A stretch of 64,000 nt of DNA from contig NZ_CP029188.1 of NCBI RefSeq assembly GCF_003097515.1, positions 310,001 to 374,000 on the forward strand, read 5' to 3'. The position numbers and the translations under genes were made by a program. This DNA is from Streptomyces tirandamycinicus. Its GTDB lineage: Bacteria; Actinomycetota; Actinomycetes; Streptomycetales; Streptomycetaceae. Position 1 is the first letter of the stretch, and each line of letters opens with the position of its first letter. The notes beneath the pieces were generated by a model. The model was not told the DNA's origin. It did not search any database and was given only the letters and a program-made list of their open reading frames with translations. Positions 53,713-61,855 of this stretch are shown in pieces.

Positions 53713-55068
53713 TCAGATCACCACCATCACGTTGTCGGAGCTGCTCGTCCCCGCCCGGACGCTGACGATGCCGGCGGTACCGTCGCCGTAGAACCGGCAG
53801 AACATCCCGGCCGGGCGGCCGCCGAACACCAGGGGGCCCAGCACCGGGGCGACCTCGGCGTCGTGCGGCTCGTCGGAGCCGTCGGCGATGAGGGCGACCC
53901 GGCAGGTCTGCGGCTCCACGAAGTCCTGCACCACGCTGCCGGCGCCGACGGCGTCGCCGACGGCGGACTCCCACCCGGCCTGGTCCACCTCGCGGCCGAT
54001 CACCACCTGCTTCCCGCTCTCCCCGAGGCCGGCCTTGAGCACCAGCCGGTGCCGGTTCCCCAGCACGAACGGGAGCAGGTCGACCCGCCGGCCCTCGCGG
54101 TCGGTCTTCCGCTCCGAGAGGACCCGCGTCCACGGCAGGTACGTCTCGACCAGGTCGCGTTCGGCCCCGGTCATCCAGGGCCGCCCCTCCGACAGCAGGC
54201 CCATGGTGAGCTTGCTGTGCAGGAAGGTCGACGTCTGGGTGCCCACCAGCAGGCAGCCGTTGTCCAGCGCGTCCTGGACCGGCGCGGTGTCGAGGCCCGC
54301 CTCCAGCCAGTCCGGGATGGTGAAGTTCCGCAGTCCGACCGGATGGCGCAGCCGCGGGGCGCAGTCCCACGCCTGGTGCAGCTCCTCCGGCTCGAAGAAG
54401 CGCGCGGTCAGGCCGTGCGCGTTGCAGTAGTCGGCCTCCATCTCGAAGTACCGCCGCTCCACGCCCGTCACCCGGGCGCTGCCGACGACGGCCACCCGCG
54501 GTGCCAGCGCCAGTTCGGTGCTCAGCGAACGGAACATCTCGGCGCGCACGGCGAACGGGCTGGGCGAACGGAACGGGGTCCGGCCGTCCTCGTCGGCGTG
54601 GAGCCGGCGCCACACCGCAAGCCGGCTCTGCGTCTCCACCACGCCGCCGAGCGCCCCGCTGACGTTGAACTCCAGGAAGCGGGGCCCGTCCGGGCCGATG
54701 ACCAGATCCGGGCGGACCACGCAGTCGGCGTACCGCTCCTCGACGAACGGGTCGCGCATCCACAGCCGGTTCTCGGTGGCGGGCATGCCGTAGGCCGCCA
54801 GCCGCTCGGCGGTGGTGGCTCCGGTCTCCAGGGCGGTCCGGCGCAGCAGTTCGATTAGGGCGGCGCTCGCCCGGAAGATCTCGGCGTAGGACGCGCGCGG
54901 AATCGCCATCGGGGCCGCGGGGAGGAGCCGCTGGTACGGCCAGCCGGTGTCCCGGAGTTCGTGCCGCAGCAGCTGCCGGATCGTGTCCGCCGGGGCGGCG
55001 GGCCGCAGCCGGTGGCGGCCGAACCACGGATGCCCGTTCGCCGTACCGAGATCCTCATACGTGTCCAT
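53713..55068 (-). CDS. ATP-grasp-type ligase-like protein
   Basis: This 451-residue protein resembles circularly permuted or glutathionylspermidine-synthase-like ATP-grasp ligases. Key segments are GPDGPRFLEFNVSGALGGVV (acid/metal region about residues 120-140), LGNRHRLVLKAGLGESGKQV (ATP-binding Lys and Gly-rich loop, about 330-350) and SVVQDFVEPQTCRVAL (substrate/ATP clamp). These enzymes activate a carboxylate as acyl-phosphate and join it to an amine. The ATG at 55068 lies 14 bases inside the preceding gene, with GGGAG upstream, so it is coupled. A second protein with the same L-E-F-N-x-x-x-A-L-G-G motif is at 63211. The substrate is unknown; amide bond formation in the pathway is my inference. 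Confidence 0.7.
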   Translation of the reverse strand: MDTYEDLGTANGHPWFGRHRLRPAAPADTIRQLLRHELRDTGWPYQRLLPAAPMAIPRASYAEIFRASAALIELLRRTALETGATTAERLAAYGMPATENRLWMRDPFVEERYADCVVRPDLVIGPDGPRFLEFNVSGALGGVVETQSRLAVWRRLHADEDGRTPFRSPSPFAVRAEMFRSLSTELALAPRVAVVGSARVTGVERRYFEMEADYCNAHGLTARFFEPEELHQAWDCAPRLRHPVGLRNFTIPDWLEAGLDTAPVQDALDNGCLLVGTQTSTFLHSKLTMGLLSEGRPWMTGAERDLVETYLPWTRVLSERKTDREGRRVDLLPFVLGNRHRLVLKAGLGESGKQVVIGREVDQAGWESAVGDAVGAGSVVQDFVEPQTCRVALIADGSDEPHDAEVAPVLGPLVFGGRPAGMFCRFYGDGTAGIVSVRAGTSSSDNVMVVI

Positions 55069-56080
55069 CCGGCACTCCCTCCCCTGGTGGCGGAACGGCG
55101 GGCGGTCCTCCCGTTCCCCGTCCGGCGGCACGGCGCGGCTCGAACAGCGCCACCGCGGCCGCGGTGTCCTCCACGGCCATGCCGACCGTGCGCAGGACCG
55201 AGGTGCGGCCGCCGGGGTCGGCCCCGCCGCTCACCAGCCGGCCCAGCTCGTGCAGGTCCTCGGCCCGGATCAGCCCGCCGGCCACGGCGGCCCGGACCTC
55301 GCCCGCGCCGTCCAGCGCCGCGGTCCGGTCCTCGACGACCGTCATGGCACCGGCCAGCAGGGCCGGGTCGAGTTCGACGGCGTCCGGGTGGGTTCCGCCG
55401 ATCACGTTCACATGCGCGCCGGGGGCCACCCAGTCCGCCTCCACCACCGGCGTGCCGTCGGACGTCGAGGTGGCGGTGCAGACGATCGGCGCGTCGGCGA
55501 CGGCGTCCCGCGCGCTGTCGCAGACCACGGCGCGGATCGGACGGGGTGCGGCGCCCCGGACCCAGTCGGCGAGCCGGTCGGCCCCGGCACGGGTGCGCGA
55601 GTGGATCCGGACGGTGCGGATCGGGCGCACCGCGGCCGTCGCCCGGATCAGGGCGCGCGCCTGCACCCCCGCGCCGATCACCGCCATGGTGTCGGTGTCG
55701 TCGGGAGTGCACCGGCGGGTCGCCAGGGCGGTGACCGCTCCGGTGCGGACGGCGGTGAGCTCGGCGCCGTCCAGCAGGGCGGTGATCTGCCCCGTCTCCA
55801 GGTCGGTGAGCGCGACGATGCCGTGGATCAGCGGCAGTCCGCGTGCCGGGTTGTCCGGGGTGAGCGTGGTGACCTTGACGCTGCCCACGCCGCGCCGTTC
55901 CCAGACGGCGGGGCTGACCAGCAGGACGCGCCGGTCGCCGTGGTCGACGACGGTGCGGGCCGGGGACCGGGTCCGGCCCGCGGCCAGGTCGGCGAACATC
56001 TCGCCGAGCACGTCGATGACCCGGGTCATCCGCCGGGTGCCGGACATGTCGGCGGCATGGATCATCACCGGTGCGGTCAT
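55055..56080 (-). CDS. Ornithine cyclodeaminase/mu-crystallin family protein
   Basis: This 341-residue NAD(P)-dependent protein has the Rossmann motif VIGAGVQARALIRATAAV and the family's RTGAVTALATRR, with the substrate-binding Lys/Arg in SVKVTTLTPDN. Members reduce imines or oxidatively deaminate amino acids: ornithine to proline, alanine dehydrogenation, or release of diaminopropionate in SbnB. GGTHPDAVELDPALL resembles the SbnB/alanine-dehydrogenase branch. It overlaps both neighbours (ATGA with the lyase; 14 bases with the ligase). In this operon it could make or reduce a non-protein amino acid or imine; that role is inferred. Confidence 0.85.
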   Translation of the reverse strand: MTAPVMIHAADMSGTRRMTRVIDVLGEMFADLAAGRTRSPARTVVDHGDRRVLLVSPAVWERRGVGSVKVTTLTPDNPARGLPLIHGIVALTDLETGQITALLDGAELTAVRTGAVTALATRRCTPDDTDTMAVIGAGVQARALIRATAAVRPIRTVRIHSRTRAGADRLADWVRGAAPRPIRAVVCDSARDAVADAPIVCTATSTSDGTPVVEADWVAPGAHVNVIGGTHPDAVELDPALLAGAMTVVEDRTAALDGAGEVRAAVAGGLIRAEDLHELGRLVSGGADPGGRTSVLRTVGMAVEDTAAAVALFEPRRAAGRGTGGPPAVPPPGEGVPDGHV

Positions 56081-56946
56081 GCGGTTCCGCCGTCGCCGCC
56101 GAACCGGTCCGTCCAGGCCTCCCCGCGGGCCGCCGTGGTGCGCGCCAGCCGGGCGAACGGCGGGCCGACCATGTTGCCGTCCAGGACGGCTATCCCGCCG
56201 TCGGCCGCCGTCACGGCCTCCGCCACCCGGCGCGCCCGTGCCAGTTCGTCGGGCCGGGGCCGCAGGGTGCGGTTGATCACGTCGAGTTCGGCCGGGTGCA
56301 CCGTCGCCTTGCCGTGGAAGCCGAGTGCCCGCACCCGGGTCGTCTCCTCGGCGAGGGCGGCCGGCTCGGCGAGCCGGAAGTTGGCGGTGTCGACGCACGC
56401 CGTGCCGTGCCGGGCGCAGGCCATCGCCATCGCCTGCCGGGCGGCCAGCATGGCCTCCCAGGTGATCTCGACGCCGATGGTGGCGGCCAGGTCGGCCGAG
56501 CCGAGCACCAGGCCGTCGGCGGCGCGCGCGATGGCGTCGATGCCGGTGACCGCCTCGACCGTCTCCACCGTCACATAGATCTCCGGGTGCGCGTCAGCCG
56601 ACGCCAGCATCCGGCGCAGCAGGTCGACCTCGGCGGCCGAGGTCACCATCGTCATCACGACGATGCCGGGCCGCACCGGGCTGTCGGTCAGCATCAGCAC
56701 GTCGTGCACCGCCGCGAGGCTGCCGAGTTCGTTGACGCGTACGGCGACGTTCGCCGGGCGCGCCGACTTCTCCAGCGCGGCCCGGCAGACCGCGCGGGCG
56801 GCCGGCTTGTCCGCGGGCGGTACGGAGTCCTCGAGGTCGACCAGGTGGACGTCCGCGTCGTACGACCAGGCCTTCACCACGCGTTCCAGGGACAGCGCGG
56901 GCGTGTACAGGATGCTGCGCGGGATCGCCCGCGCCGCGCCGGTCAC
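56077..56946 (-). CDS. CitE/HpcH-type CoA ester lyase (aldolase)
   Basis: This 289-residue TIM-barrel enzyme is of the HpcH/HpaI/citrate-lyase-beta family. HLVDLEDSVPPADKPAAR carries metal-binding acids near residue 35, IYVTVETVEAVTGID the metal-binding Glu, and FHGKATVHPAELDVIN the CoA-side motif of malyl-CoA lyase-like members. They cleave or form beta-hydroxyacyl-CoA from an alpha-keto acid and acetyl-, propionyl- or malonyl-CoA. The GTG at 56946 overlaps the oxoamine synthase stop (GTGA). With MaoC and the oxoamine synthase it could build a substituted succinyl-CoA-type unit, as I recall for ketomemicin; this is inference. Confidence 0.85.
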   Translation of the reverse strand: MTGAARAIPRSILYTPALSLERVVKAWSYDADVHLVDLEDSVPPADKPAARAVCRAALEKSARPANVAVRVNELGSLAAVHDVLMLTDSPVRPGIVVMTMVTSAAEVDLLRRMLASADAHPEIYVTVETVEAVTGIDAIARAADGLVLGSADLAATIGVEITWEAMLAARQAMAMACARHGTACVDTANFRLAEPAALAEETTRVRALGFHGKATVHPAELDVINRTLRPRPDELARARRVAEAVTAADGGIAVLDGNMVGPPFARLARTTAARGEAWTDRFGGDGGTA

Positions 56947-58196
56947 CGGGTCACCGGCTCGGGCAGCGGGGCCGCGGGACGCGCCCCGGCCTCGACCAGT
57001 GCGGAGCAGAGCCGCGTGATCTGCTTTTCGGTCTGGCCGGCCCGCAGCATGACCCGCAGACCGGCGGTGCCGCGGGCGACGATCGGGAAGAACACCGGCG
57101 AGGTGTAGAACCCGGCCGCGAAGACCTGCTTGGCGGCGTCGACGACCGTCTCGTCGCTCATCGGCACCACCCGGATCGGGTAGCTGCTGCCGGACTGGGC
57201 GGTCGCGACCAGCGAGTCGAACAGCGCGATGCGGGACCGCAGGCGCCCCTGCAGCCGGGTGAGTTCGTCGGTGCGGTGGATCTCGGCCGAGGCGAGCGCC
57301 GCGCCGACCGCGGCGGCGTTCATCTTCTGCGAGTAGCCGAGCGGGCCGGCGAACCGTTCGATGAGCCGCCGGGTGTCCTGGGCGTACCCGTCGAGCAGGA
57401 TCGCCGTGCCGCCGGCGCCGAAGCCCTTGCTCAGGGTCGCCACGGTGATGGTGCGCTCGTCCAGCACCGGGGAGTGCGAGCGGACGTAGCCGATGCCGCG
57501 CTCACCGTACGCGGACAGCGAGTGCGAGTCGTCGTAGAAGACCAGCAGGTTGTACTTCTCCTGGAGTTCGGCGAGCTCGTCGACGGGCGCGTAGCCGCCG
57601 AGGCTGTCCGAGCCGTCCACCACGTAGCAGACGCGCTCGTAGCTGCGGCACATGTCCTTGAGGAAGTCGAGGTCGTGGTGGCGGCAGGTCACCACCTCGG
57701 TCTCGTCGGCGCAGCTCGGTTTGGCGTTGGCCATCGAGACATGGGCGTTCTTGTCGAAGACCATCAGCGGCCGGGTGCCGTTGCCGAGGTGGCCCGAAGC
57801 GACCAGCGGCAGCAGCCCGGTGCTGGCCGCCGCGGTGGAGATGGCGCTGATCACCATGGCGCCGAACAGCTCGCCCAGCGACTCCTCCAGCTCCAGCAGC
57901 ACCGGCGTCTGGACGCGGGTGCGCGGGATGCAGTGGTCCAGCACGCCGAAGCGGCGCAGCGAGGCGACCGCGCCGTCGATGACCTTGGGGTGGGTGTCGA
58001 GGTCCAGGTAGGAGCAGACCGTGAAGTTGACGAACTCGTGCCCGTCGGGCATGTGGAACACGCCGTCCTCGAGGTCGCCGACGATGCCGGCGACCCCGTG
58101 CTCGTAGGACATGTTCCAGAAGGTGTTGCCGATCCCGATGAGCCTGTCGTTGTCGCGGTACCGGTGGGTGGGGGTGATGGTCTTGCGCTCGCTCAT
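56943..58196 (-). CDS. Alpha-oxoamine synthase (PLP, AONS/KBL/CqsA-like)
   Basis: This 417-residue fold-type I PLP enzyme is of the 8-amino-7-oxononanoate synthase/2-amino-3-ketobutyrate ligase family. The Schiff-base Lys257 is in ATLSKGFGAGG, the PLP-ring Asp222 and His225 in FYDDSHSLSAYG, and the stacking His in FDKNAHVSMAN. The family condenses an acyl-CoA with an amino acid, with decarboxylation, to give an alpha-aminoketone; CqsA and biotin-pathway BioF are relatives. The extended N-terminus (MSERKTITPTHRYRDNDRLI) is not that of BioF. No biotin gene is nearby. Start ATG 58196 overlaps the dioxygenase stop by one base (TGATG). Confidence 0.88.
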   Translation of the reverse strand: MSERKTITPTHRYRDNDRLIGIGNTFWNMSYEHGVAGIVGDLEDGVFHMPDGHEFVNFTVCSYLDLDTHPKVIDGAVASLRRFGVLDHCIPRTRVQTPVLLELEESLGELFGAMVISAISTAAASTGLLPLVASGHLGNGTRPLMVFDKNAHVSMANAKPSCADETEVVTCRHHDLDFLKDMCRSYERVCYVVDGSDSLGGYAPVDELAELQEKYNLLVFYDDSHSLSAYGERGIGYVRSHSPVLDERTITVATLSKGFGAGGTAILLDGYAQDTRRLIERFAGPLGYSQKMNAAAVGAALASAEIHRTDELTRLQGRLRSRIALFDSLVATAQSGSSYPIRVVPMSDETVVDAAKQVFAAGFYTSPVFFPIVARGTAGLRVMLRAGQTEKQITRLCSALVEAGARPAAPLPEPVTR

Positions 58197-59062
58197 CAGG
58201 AGTTCACCTCGGTGGGCTGGTAGCTGTAGACGCCCTTGAACCTCCGGTAGGCGTACGTGTACAGCGCGACGCCGAGCACGTGCGGCCGGTGGAGGATCTT
58301 CTTGGACTTGAGCCAGAAGTTGACGTTGATGTTGATGTCGTCCAGCGACTCGGCCTGGTGCCACCAGCCGAGCGGCAGGTAGAGCATGTGGCCCGGCTCC
58401 AGGACGAAGTCGCGGCGCTGGGCGAGCTTGGCGGCCAGCCTCGGGTAGCGCTCCAGGTCGACGTCGTCGAGGTCGACCACCCGGGACTTGTCGCCGAACC
58501 CGCGCAGTACCGACCTCGGGTAGTAGGCCCGCACACCGGGGGGAGCGACGATGAACCGCTTGCGGCCCTCCAGCGCGATGTTGAAGTTCTCGAACTCGTC
58601 GAAGTGGTTCTTGGTGAACACGCCGCGGTGGCTGATCCACAGGTTGGCCGCGTAGAGGGAGTCGCCGTAGCCGAAGAGCTCGCCCGCGTCGAAGCCGATG
58701 ACGGCGTTCACGTCGGCCGGGCTGCTGCGGATGTTGGACACCACCCGGTGCCAGGTGTCCGGGCTGCTCAGGTGCCGCTCGTCGGCGAAGAACTCGCGGA
58801 GCTTGATGTCCCGTGTCTCCCAGCGGCCCGGGTGGTTCTTGTCGCCGGGCTCGGTGAACAGGGTGACGGTCATCTCGGCCAGGCGCGCCGCCACTTCGTT
58901 CCTGCCGAGTCCCTGCACACTGCTCGGCAGCTTGATCACCACGGGCCGGTCGGCCTTGAACAGCCCCCGGGGGCCGACGGCCGTGAACGCGTCGAACGAC
59001 ATGCGGGTGACCTCCACACCCGCCGTCCCCCTCGACTCGGGCACAGCGTCCGGTACTGCCAT
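58196..59062 (-). CDS. JmjC/cupin-8-type Fe(II)/2-oxoglutarate dioxygenase
   Basis: This 288-residue protein has a jelly-roll with a 2-His-1-Asp iron site: HFDEFENFNIALEG gives His153 and Asp155, and LPLGWWHQAES gives His235. Its layout matches factor-inhibiting-HIF/TYW5-like cupin-8 proteins, where Lys in GRKRF and nearby residues hold 2-oxoglutarate. Members hydroxylate unactivated carbons of amino acids or peptides. GGGGAGG lies about ten bases upstream of the ATG at 59062. It follows the aldolase gene after 44 bases and overlaps the oxoamine synthase. A hydroxylating role on the pathway product or an amino acid precursor is inferred. Confidence 0.82.
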   Translation of the reverse strand: MAVPDAVPESRGTAGVEVTRMSFDAFTAVGPRGLFKADRPVVIKLPSSVQGLGRNEVAARLAEMTVTLFTEPGDKNHPGRWETRDIKLREFFADERHLSSPDTWHRVVSNIRSSPADVNAVIGFDAGELFGYGDSLYAANLWISHRGVFTKNHFDEFENFNIALEGRKRFIVAPPGVRAYYPRSVLRGFGDKSRVVDLDDVDLERYPRLAAKLAQRRDFVLEPGHMLYLPLGWWHQAESLDDININVNFWLKSKKILHRPHVLGVALYTYAYRRFKGVYSYQPTEVNS

Positions 59063-59106
59063 GTCGTCTGTCCTCCCCTTTGTCGAAAAGCCGGTTGACT
59101 CGCCCG

Positions 59107-60120
59107 TCAGCCGTCGGTCCCGCGGCCGCTCAGCTCCGCCACCACGTCCACGATCAGGTCCTCCTGGCCGGCGACGGCCTGCCGCCGGCCGAGTTCGAAG
59201 AAGACGTCACGCGGGTCCACCCCGGCGGCCGCGGAGAGTTCGACGACCCGGTGCTTGAATCCGGAGAACACCCCGGCCAGGCCGCTGACGATGCTCATCG
59301 ACGCGGTCACCGGAGGTGCGGGCATGAGTTCCCGCTCGGCGAGGTCGGCGGCGTCCAGCAGCGCGTACAGATCGATACCGGTGGCGAACCCGCTCCGCTC
59401 CAGCACCGGGACCAGCACCTCGAGCTGGGTGTTGCCCGCCCCGGCGCCGAAGCCGCGGGCGCAGCCGTCGATGATCAGGGCGCCGGCCTCGGCCGCGGCC
59501 ACCGAGTTGGCGACGGCCATGCCGAGGTTGTTGTGCCCGTGGAAGATGACCGGGGTGGTGCCGACCGCCCCGACGATCGCGCCGATCCGCGCGGTGACGT
59601 CCGGTGGGAGGAAGTGGCCCGCGGAGTCCATGATCCCCACGGCCTGGGCCCCGTACCCGACGGCCCGTGCGGCCTGCTCGGCCAGCTCGCCGGGGGTGGC
59701 CATATGACTCATCATCAGTACGCAGTGGGCCTCGGCGCCGGCATCCCGCAGGAAGCCCAGATGGCGCTCGGCCAGCGAGGTCTCGGTGGCGTGCACGCCG
59801 ACGCGGAAGACGTCGACCCCGTGGGCGATCGCCCGCCGGAGGTCGTCGGAGGTACCCCAGCCGGGCAGCATGAAGGTGCCCATCCGGCTGTGGCGCAGCG
59901 CCTCCCGGACGGTCGACAGCATCTCGTCGTCCGCCGCGGCGGCCAGCCCGACCTGCAGCGAGGAGGCACCCAGGCCGTTGCCGTGGCCGACCTCCACCAC
60001 CGGGATCCGCGCCGCGTCCGCCGCCTCCGCGTAGCGGCGCAGCGCGGCCGGTCCGAGCTGGTGCCGGACCGCGTGCTGGCCGTCCCGCAGCGTGGGGTCG
60101 TGGATCACCACCCGTGTCAT
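59107..60120 (-). CDS. 4-Hydroxy-2-oxovalerate aldolase-like protein (DmpG/MhpE)
   Basis: This 337-residue TIM-barrel aldolase is of the DRE-TIM superfamily. [17 protein letters not shown] is the catalytic Arg and metal-binding Asp motif, and [17 protein letters not shown] the two metal-binding His. The C-terminal helical region ([20 protein letters not shown]) is the part that docks DmpF. In phenol degradation the enzyme splits 4-hydroxy-2-oxovalerate to pyruvate and acetaldehyde, with aldehyde channelled to DmpF. No upstream meta-cleavage genes are here. Its start overlaps the DmpF-like stop (ATGA). In this operon it may work in either direction to supply acetyl-CoA and pyruvate or to build a hydroxy-keto acid (inference). 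Confidence 0.9.
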   Translation of the reverse strand: MTRVVIHDPTLRDGQHAVRHQLGPAALRRYAEAADAARIPVVEVGHGNGLGASSLQVGLAAAADDEMLSTVREALRHSRMGTFMLPGWGTSDDLRRAIAHGVDVFRVGVHATETSLAERHLGFLRDAGAEAHCVLMMSHMATPGELAEQAARAVGYGAQAVGIMDSAGHFLPPDVTARIGAIVGAVGTTPVIFHGHNNLGMAVANSVAAAEAGALIIDGCARGFGAGAGNTQLEVLVPVLERSGFATGIDLYALLDAADLAERELMPAPPVTASMSIVSGLAGVFSGFKHRVVELSAAAGVDPRDVFFELGRRQAVAGQEDLIVDVVAELSGRGTDG

Positions 60121-61046
60121 GAGGCCACCCCTGTCCGGGACATGCGCTCCGGCCGGGCCGCGTACTGCTCGGCGACCAGGACGGCGGCGGAGTTGATGAT
60201 GTCGAGGTTGCCGGCGTACGGCGGCAGGACGTCGCTGTGCGCCATGACCTGGAGGGTGATCGTCACCCGGTCGCCAGCCGCGGTGCAGGCGGTGACCTCG
60301 TAGCCGGGGGCGAAGGACCGCACCTCCTCGGCCGCCCGTTCGGCCACCGCGCGCACCGCCGCCGGGTCGGCGCCGGCCATGCGGGCGTGGACGGCCGTAC
60401 GGAAGGTCGCCGGCGGCACCGCCGGGCTGATGTTGAGGATCGCCTTGACGTCGGCCACGCCGGAGAACGCCGTCACGGCGTGACCGGTGGTCGCCACGTA
60501 CTCGTCGAGGTTCAGCCTGGTCGCACGGCCCGCGACATCGCTGGCGACGGTCGAGACGACCTCGAGGTACGTCACCGGGAAGCGGGCCGCGAGCGCGTGC
60601 ACGACCGGGATGGACGCCTGTCCGCCGCAGCTGATCAGGTTGACGTTGCGTCCGGTCGCCGCCGACACCCCGGTCACCGTGGGCGCGACCATCCGCCCGA
60701 TCTTGCTGGGCGTCAGGTCGATCACCAGCGTTCCGAGCGGCTCCAGCAGCGGCCAGTGGTCCCGGTGGGCTGCGGCGCTGGTGGCGTCGAAGACGACGTC
60801 GAACGGGCGGGCCGCAGCGAGTACGGCCTCGATGCCGGCGGCCGAGGTGGCGTAGCCGAGGCTCTCCGCGTACCGCAGGCCCGCCGACTCCGGATTGCGA
60901 CCGGCGACCAGCCGGCAGTCCAGGGCGGGCGACCGGTCGATCTTGCTGACCAGATCACGGCCGATGGCTCCGGTGCCGATGACGGCGACCGTCACCGGTT
61001 CGACGACATCCGGTTGGGCTGTCGTCAGGCCCGCCGTGGGACTCAC
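60117..61046 (-). CDS. Acetaldehyde dehydrogenase (acylating)-like protein (DmpF/MhpF)
   Basis: This 309-residue CoA-dependent aldehyde dehydrogenase has the Rossmann motif [13 protein letters not shown] at the N-terminus and the catalytic Cys140 in [12 protein letters not shown]. The partner-binding C-terminal domain includes [16 protein letters not shown]. It converts acetaldehyde (or propanal) plus CoA and NAD to the acyl-CoA, normally in a channelling complex with the aldolase encoded next. The GTG at 61046 has GGAGG ten bases upstream; upstream ATGs lack homology. It is the first gene of the operon, so its promoter is in 61047-61440. Confidence 0.92.
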   Translation of the reverse strand: MSPTAGLTTAQPDVVEPVTVAVIGTGAIGRDLVSKIDRSPALDCRLVAGRNPESAGLRYAESLGYATSAAGIEAVLAAARPFDVVFDATSAAAHRDHWPLLEPLGTLVIDLTPSKIGRMVAPTVTGVSAATGRNVNLISCGGQASIPVVHALAARFPVTYLEVVSTVASDVAGRATRLNLDEYVATTGHAVTAFSGVADVKAILNISPAVPPATFRTAVHARMAGADPAAVRAVAERAAEEVRSFAPGYEVTACTAAGDRVTITLQVMAHSDVLPPYAGNLDIINSAAVLVAEQYAARPERMSRTGVAS

Positions 61047-61819
61047 CGTATGCCTCCGTGGGCGGTGCGGTGGCAGGTCGGCGGACGACTCACAAGGCAG
61101 CGGCGGGTGCCGGTCGCACGTCTCGCCGCATCCGGTTCGCTGGTTCCCCTGAACACCATGGACGCTGTCCCTCACCTTCGATGTGCGCGCGGCTGCTCCG
61201 GGGCAGCCCTGACGGCGGGCACCCCGGGGCCTCCCCTGGCCGTCCGTTCCAGACCGTGTGCCGACGCGATCGGTCACGCTGCCCCTGGCGCGACCGCCGG
61301 TCAGCCGTCACTGCCGGCGGGCCCGGAGGGGCGAGGCGTGCGGAAGCCGACGCGCGGTCGCGCCTCTGGAGGACGAAGAAGCCAGGACCACTCGGCCGCG
61401 GGCCGTGGCCATCGGCCGCGGGTACGAGTCGTGGGTCCTGACGCAGTGTGTGCACTGCCCCGTTGACGGCATGCCCTCCCTTGCATGCCTGCTGCCGGCC
61501 GCCGACTCAGCGCCCGGCGGCGGCGAACTTACCAGAAGACCGCAGGACACAACCCCCCTCAGACGCGGGGAGTTTGATCATCCTCGGGGGTGCCCGGCCG
61601 GGTGCCCCCGGCCCCTCGGGCGACGGGTGCGTCGTCTCCCGACCGGCGGGCGCGCCGGCTACCGACCGGCGGGCGCATCGTCTCCCGCGGACGGCGGACG
61701 GCGGATCTGATCTTGCCCTCGACGCCGCCACGGACGCCGACTATCCTCGGCAACTCCGCGCGCCGACCGCAGGGGTCTCGGCACGCGACGACGGGGCGGC
61801 ATATCCGAGGGGGAAGACG
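61047..61819. other. Divergent control region of the pathway cluster
   Basis: The 773 bases separate the DmpF-led operon (minus) from the tiny ORF and MFS gene (plus). I see no convincing gene. Two dyads are listed separately (61443-61489). At 61586-61609, GGGGGTGCCCGG can pair with CCGGGTGCCCCC through two G-T pairs, a terminator-like hairpin in the plus-strand leader. CGACCGGCGGGCGC is a direct repeat at 61640-61653 and 61662-61675. Confidence 0.5.
61443..61489. promoter_or_regulatory. Two adjacent dyads, candidate operators
   Basis: GCAGTG-TGTG-CACTGC (61443-61458) and GGCATGC (61468-61474) with GCATGCC (61483-61489) are perfect inverted repeats ten bases apart. TTGACG at 61463-61468 between them could be a -35 element. 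They lie midway between the two divergent units, where a cluster regulator would bind. No regulator gene is in the window nearby. Confidence 0.5.
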
Positions 61820-61855
61820 ATGGACTGCCGGCTGCGCTGCCACGCGCTGTCATGA
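61820..61855 (+). CDS. Eleven-residue coupled ORF with two cysteines
   Basis: ATG at 61820 opens the peptide MDCRLRCHALS, ending TGA at 61853-61855, which overlaps the MFS start as ATGA. A good purine-rich ribosome site, GAGGGGGAAG, lies four bases upstream, whereas the MFS gene has no site of its own outside this ORF. Translation of the MFS gene is therefore probably coupled to this ORF. It may be a leader peptide that senses cysteine or arginine supply, or simply a translation starter. Confidence 0.5.
   Translation: MDCRLRCHALS

Noticed and set aside
61258..61710. A 150-codon plus-strand frame in the pathway control region
   Set aside because: The translation is Arg/Pro/Gly-rich with no family pattern and it runs across the dyads and terminator-like hairpin; no ribosome site.
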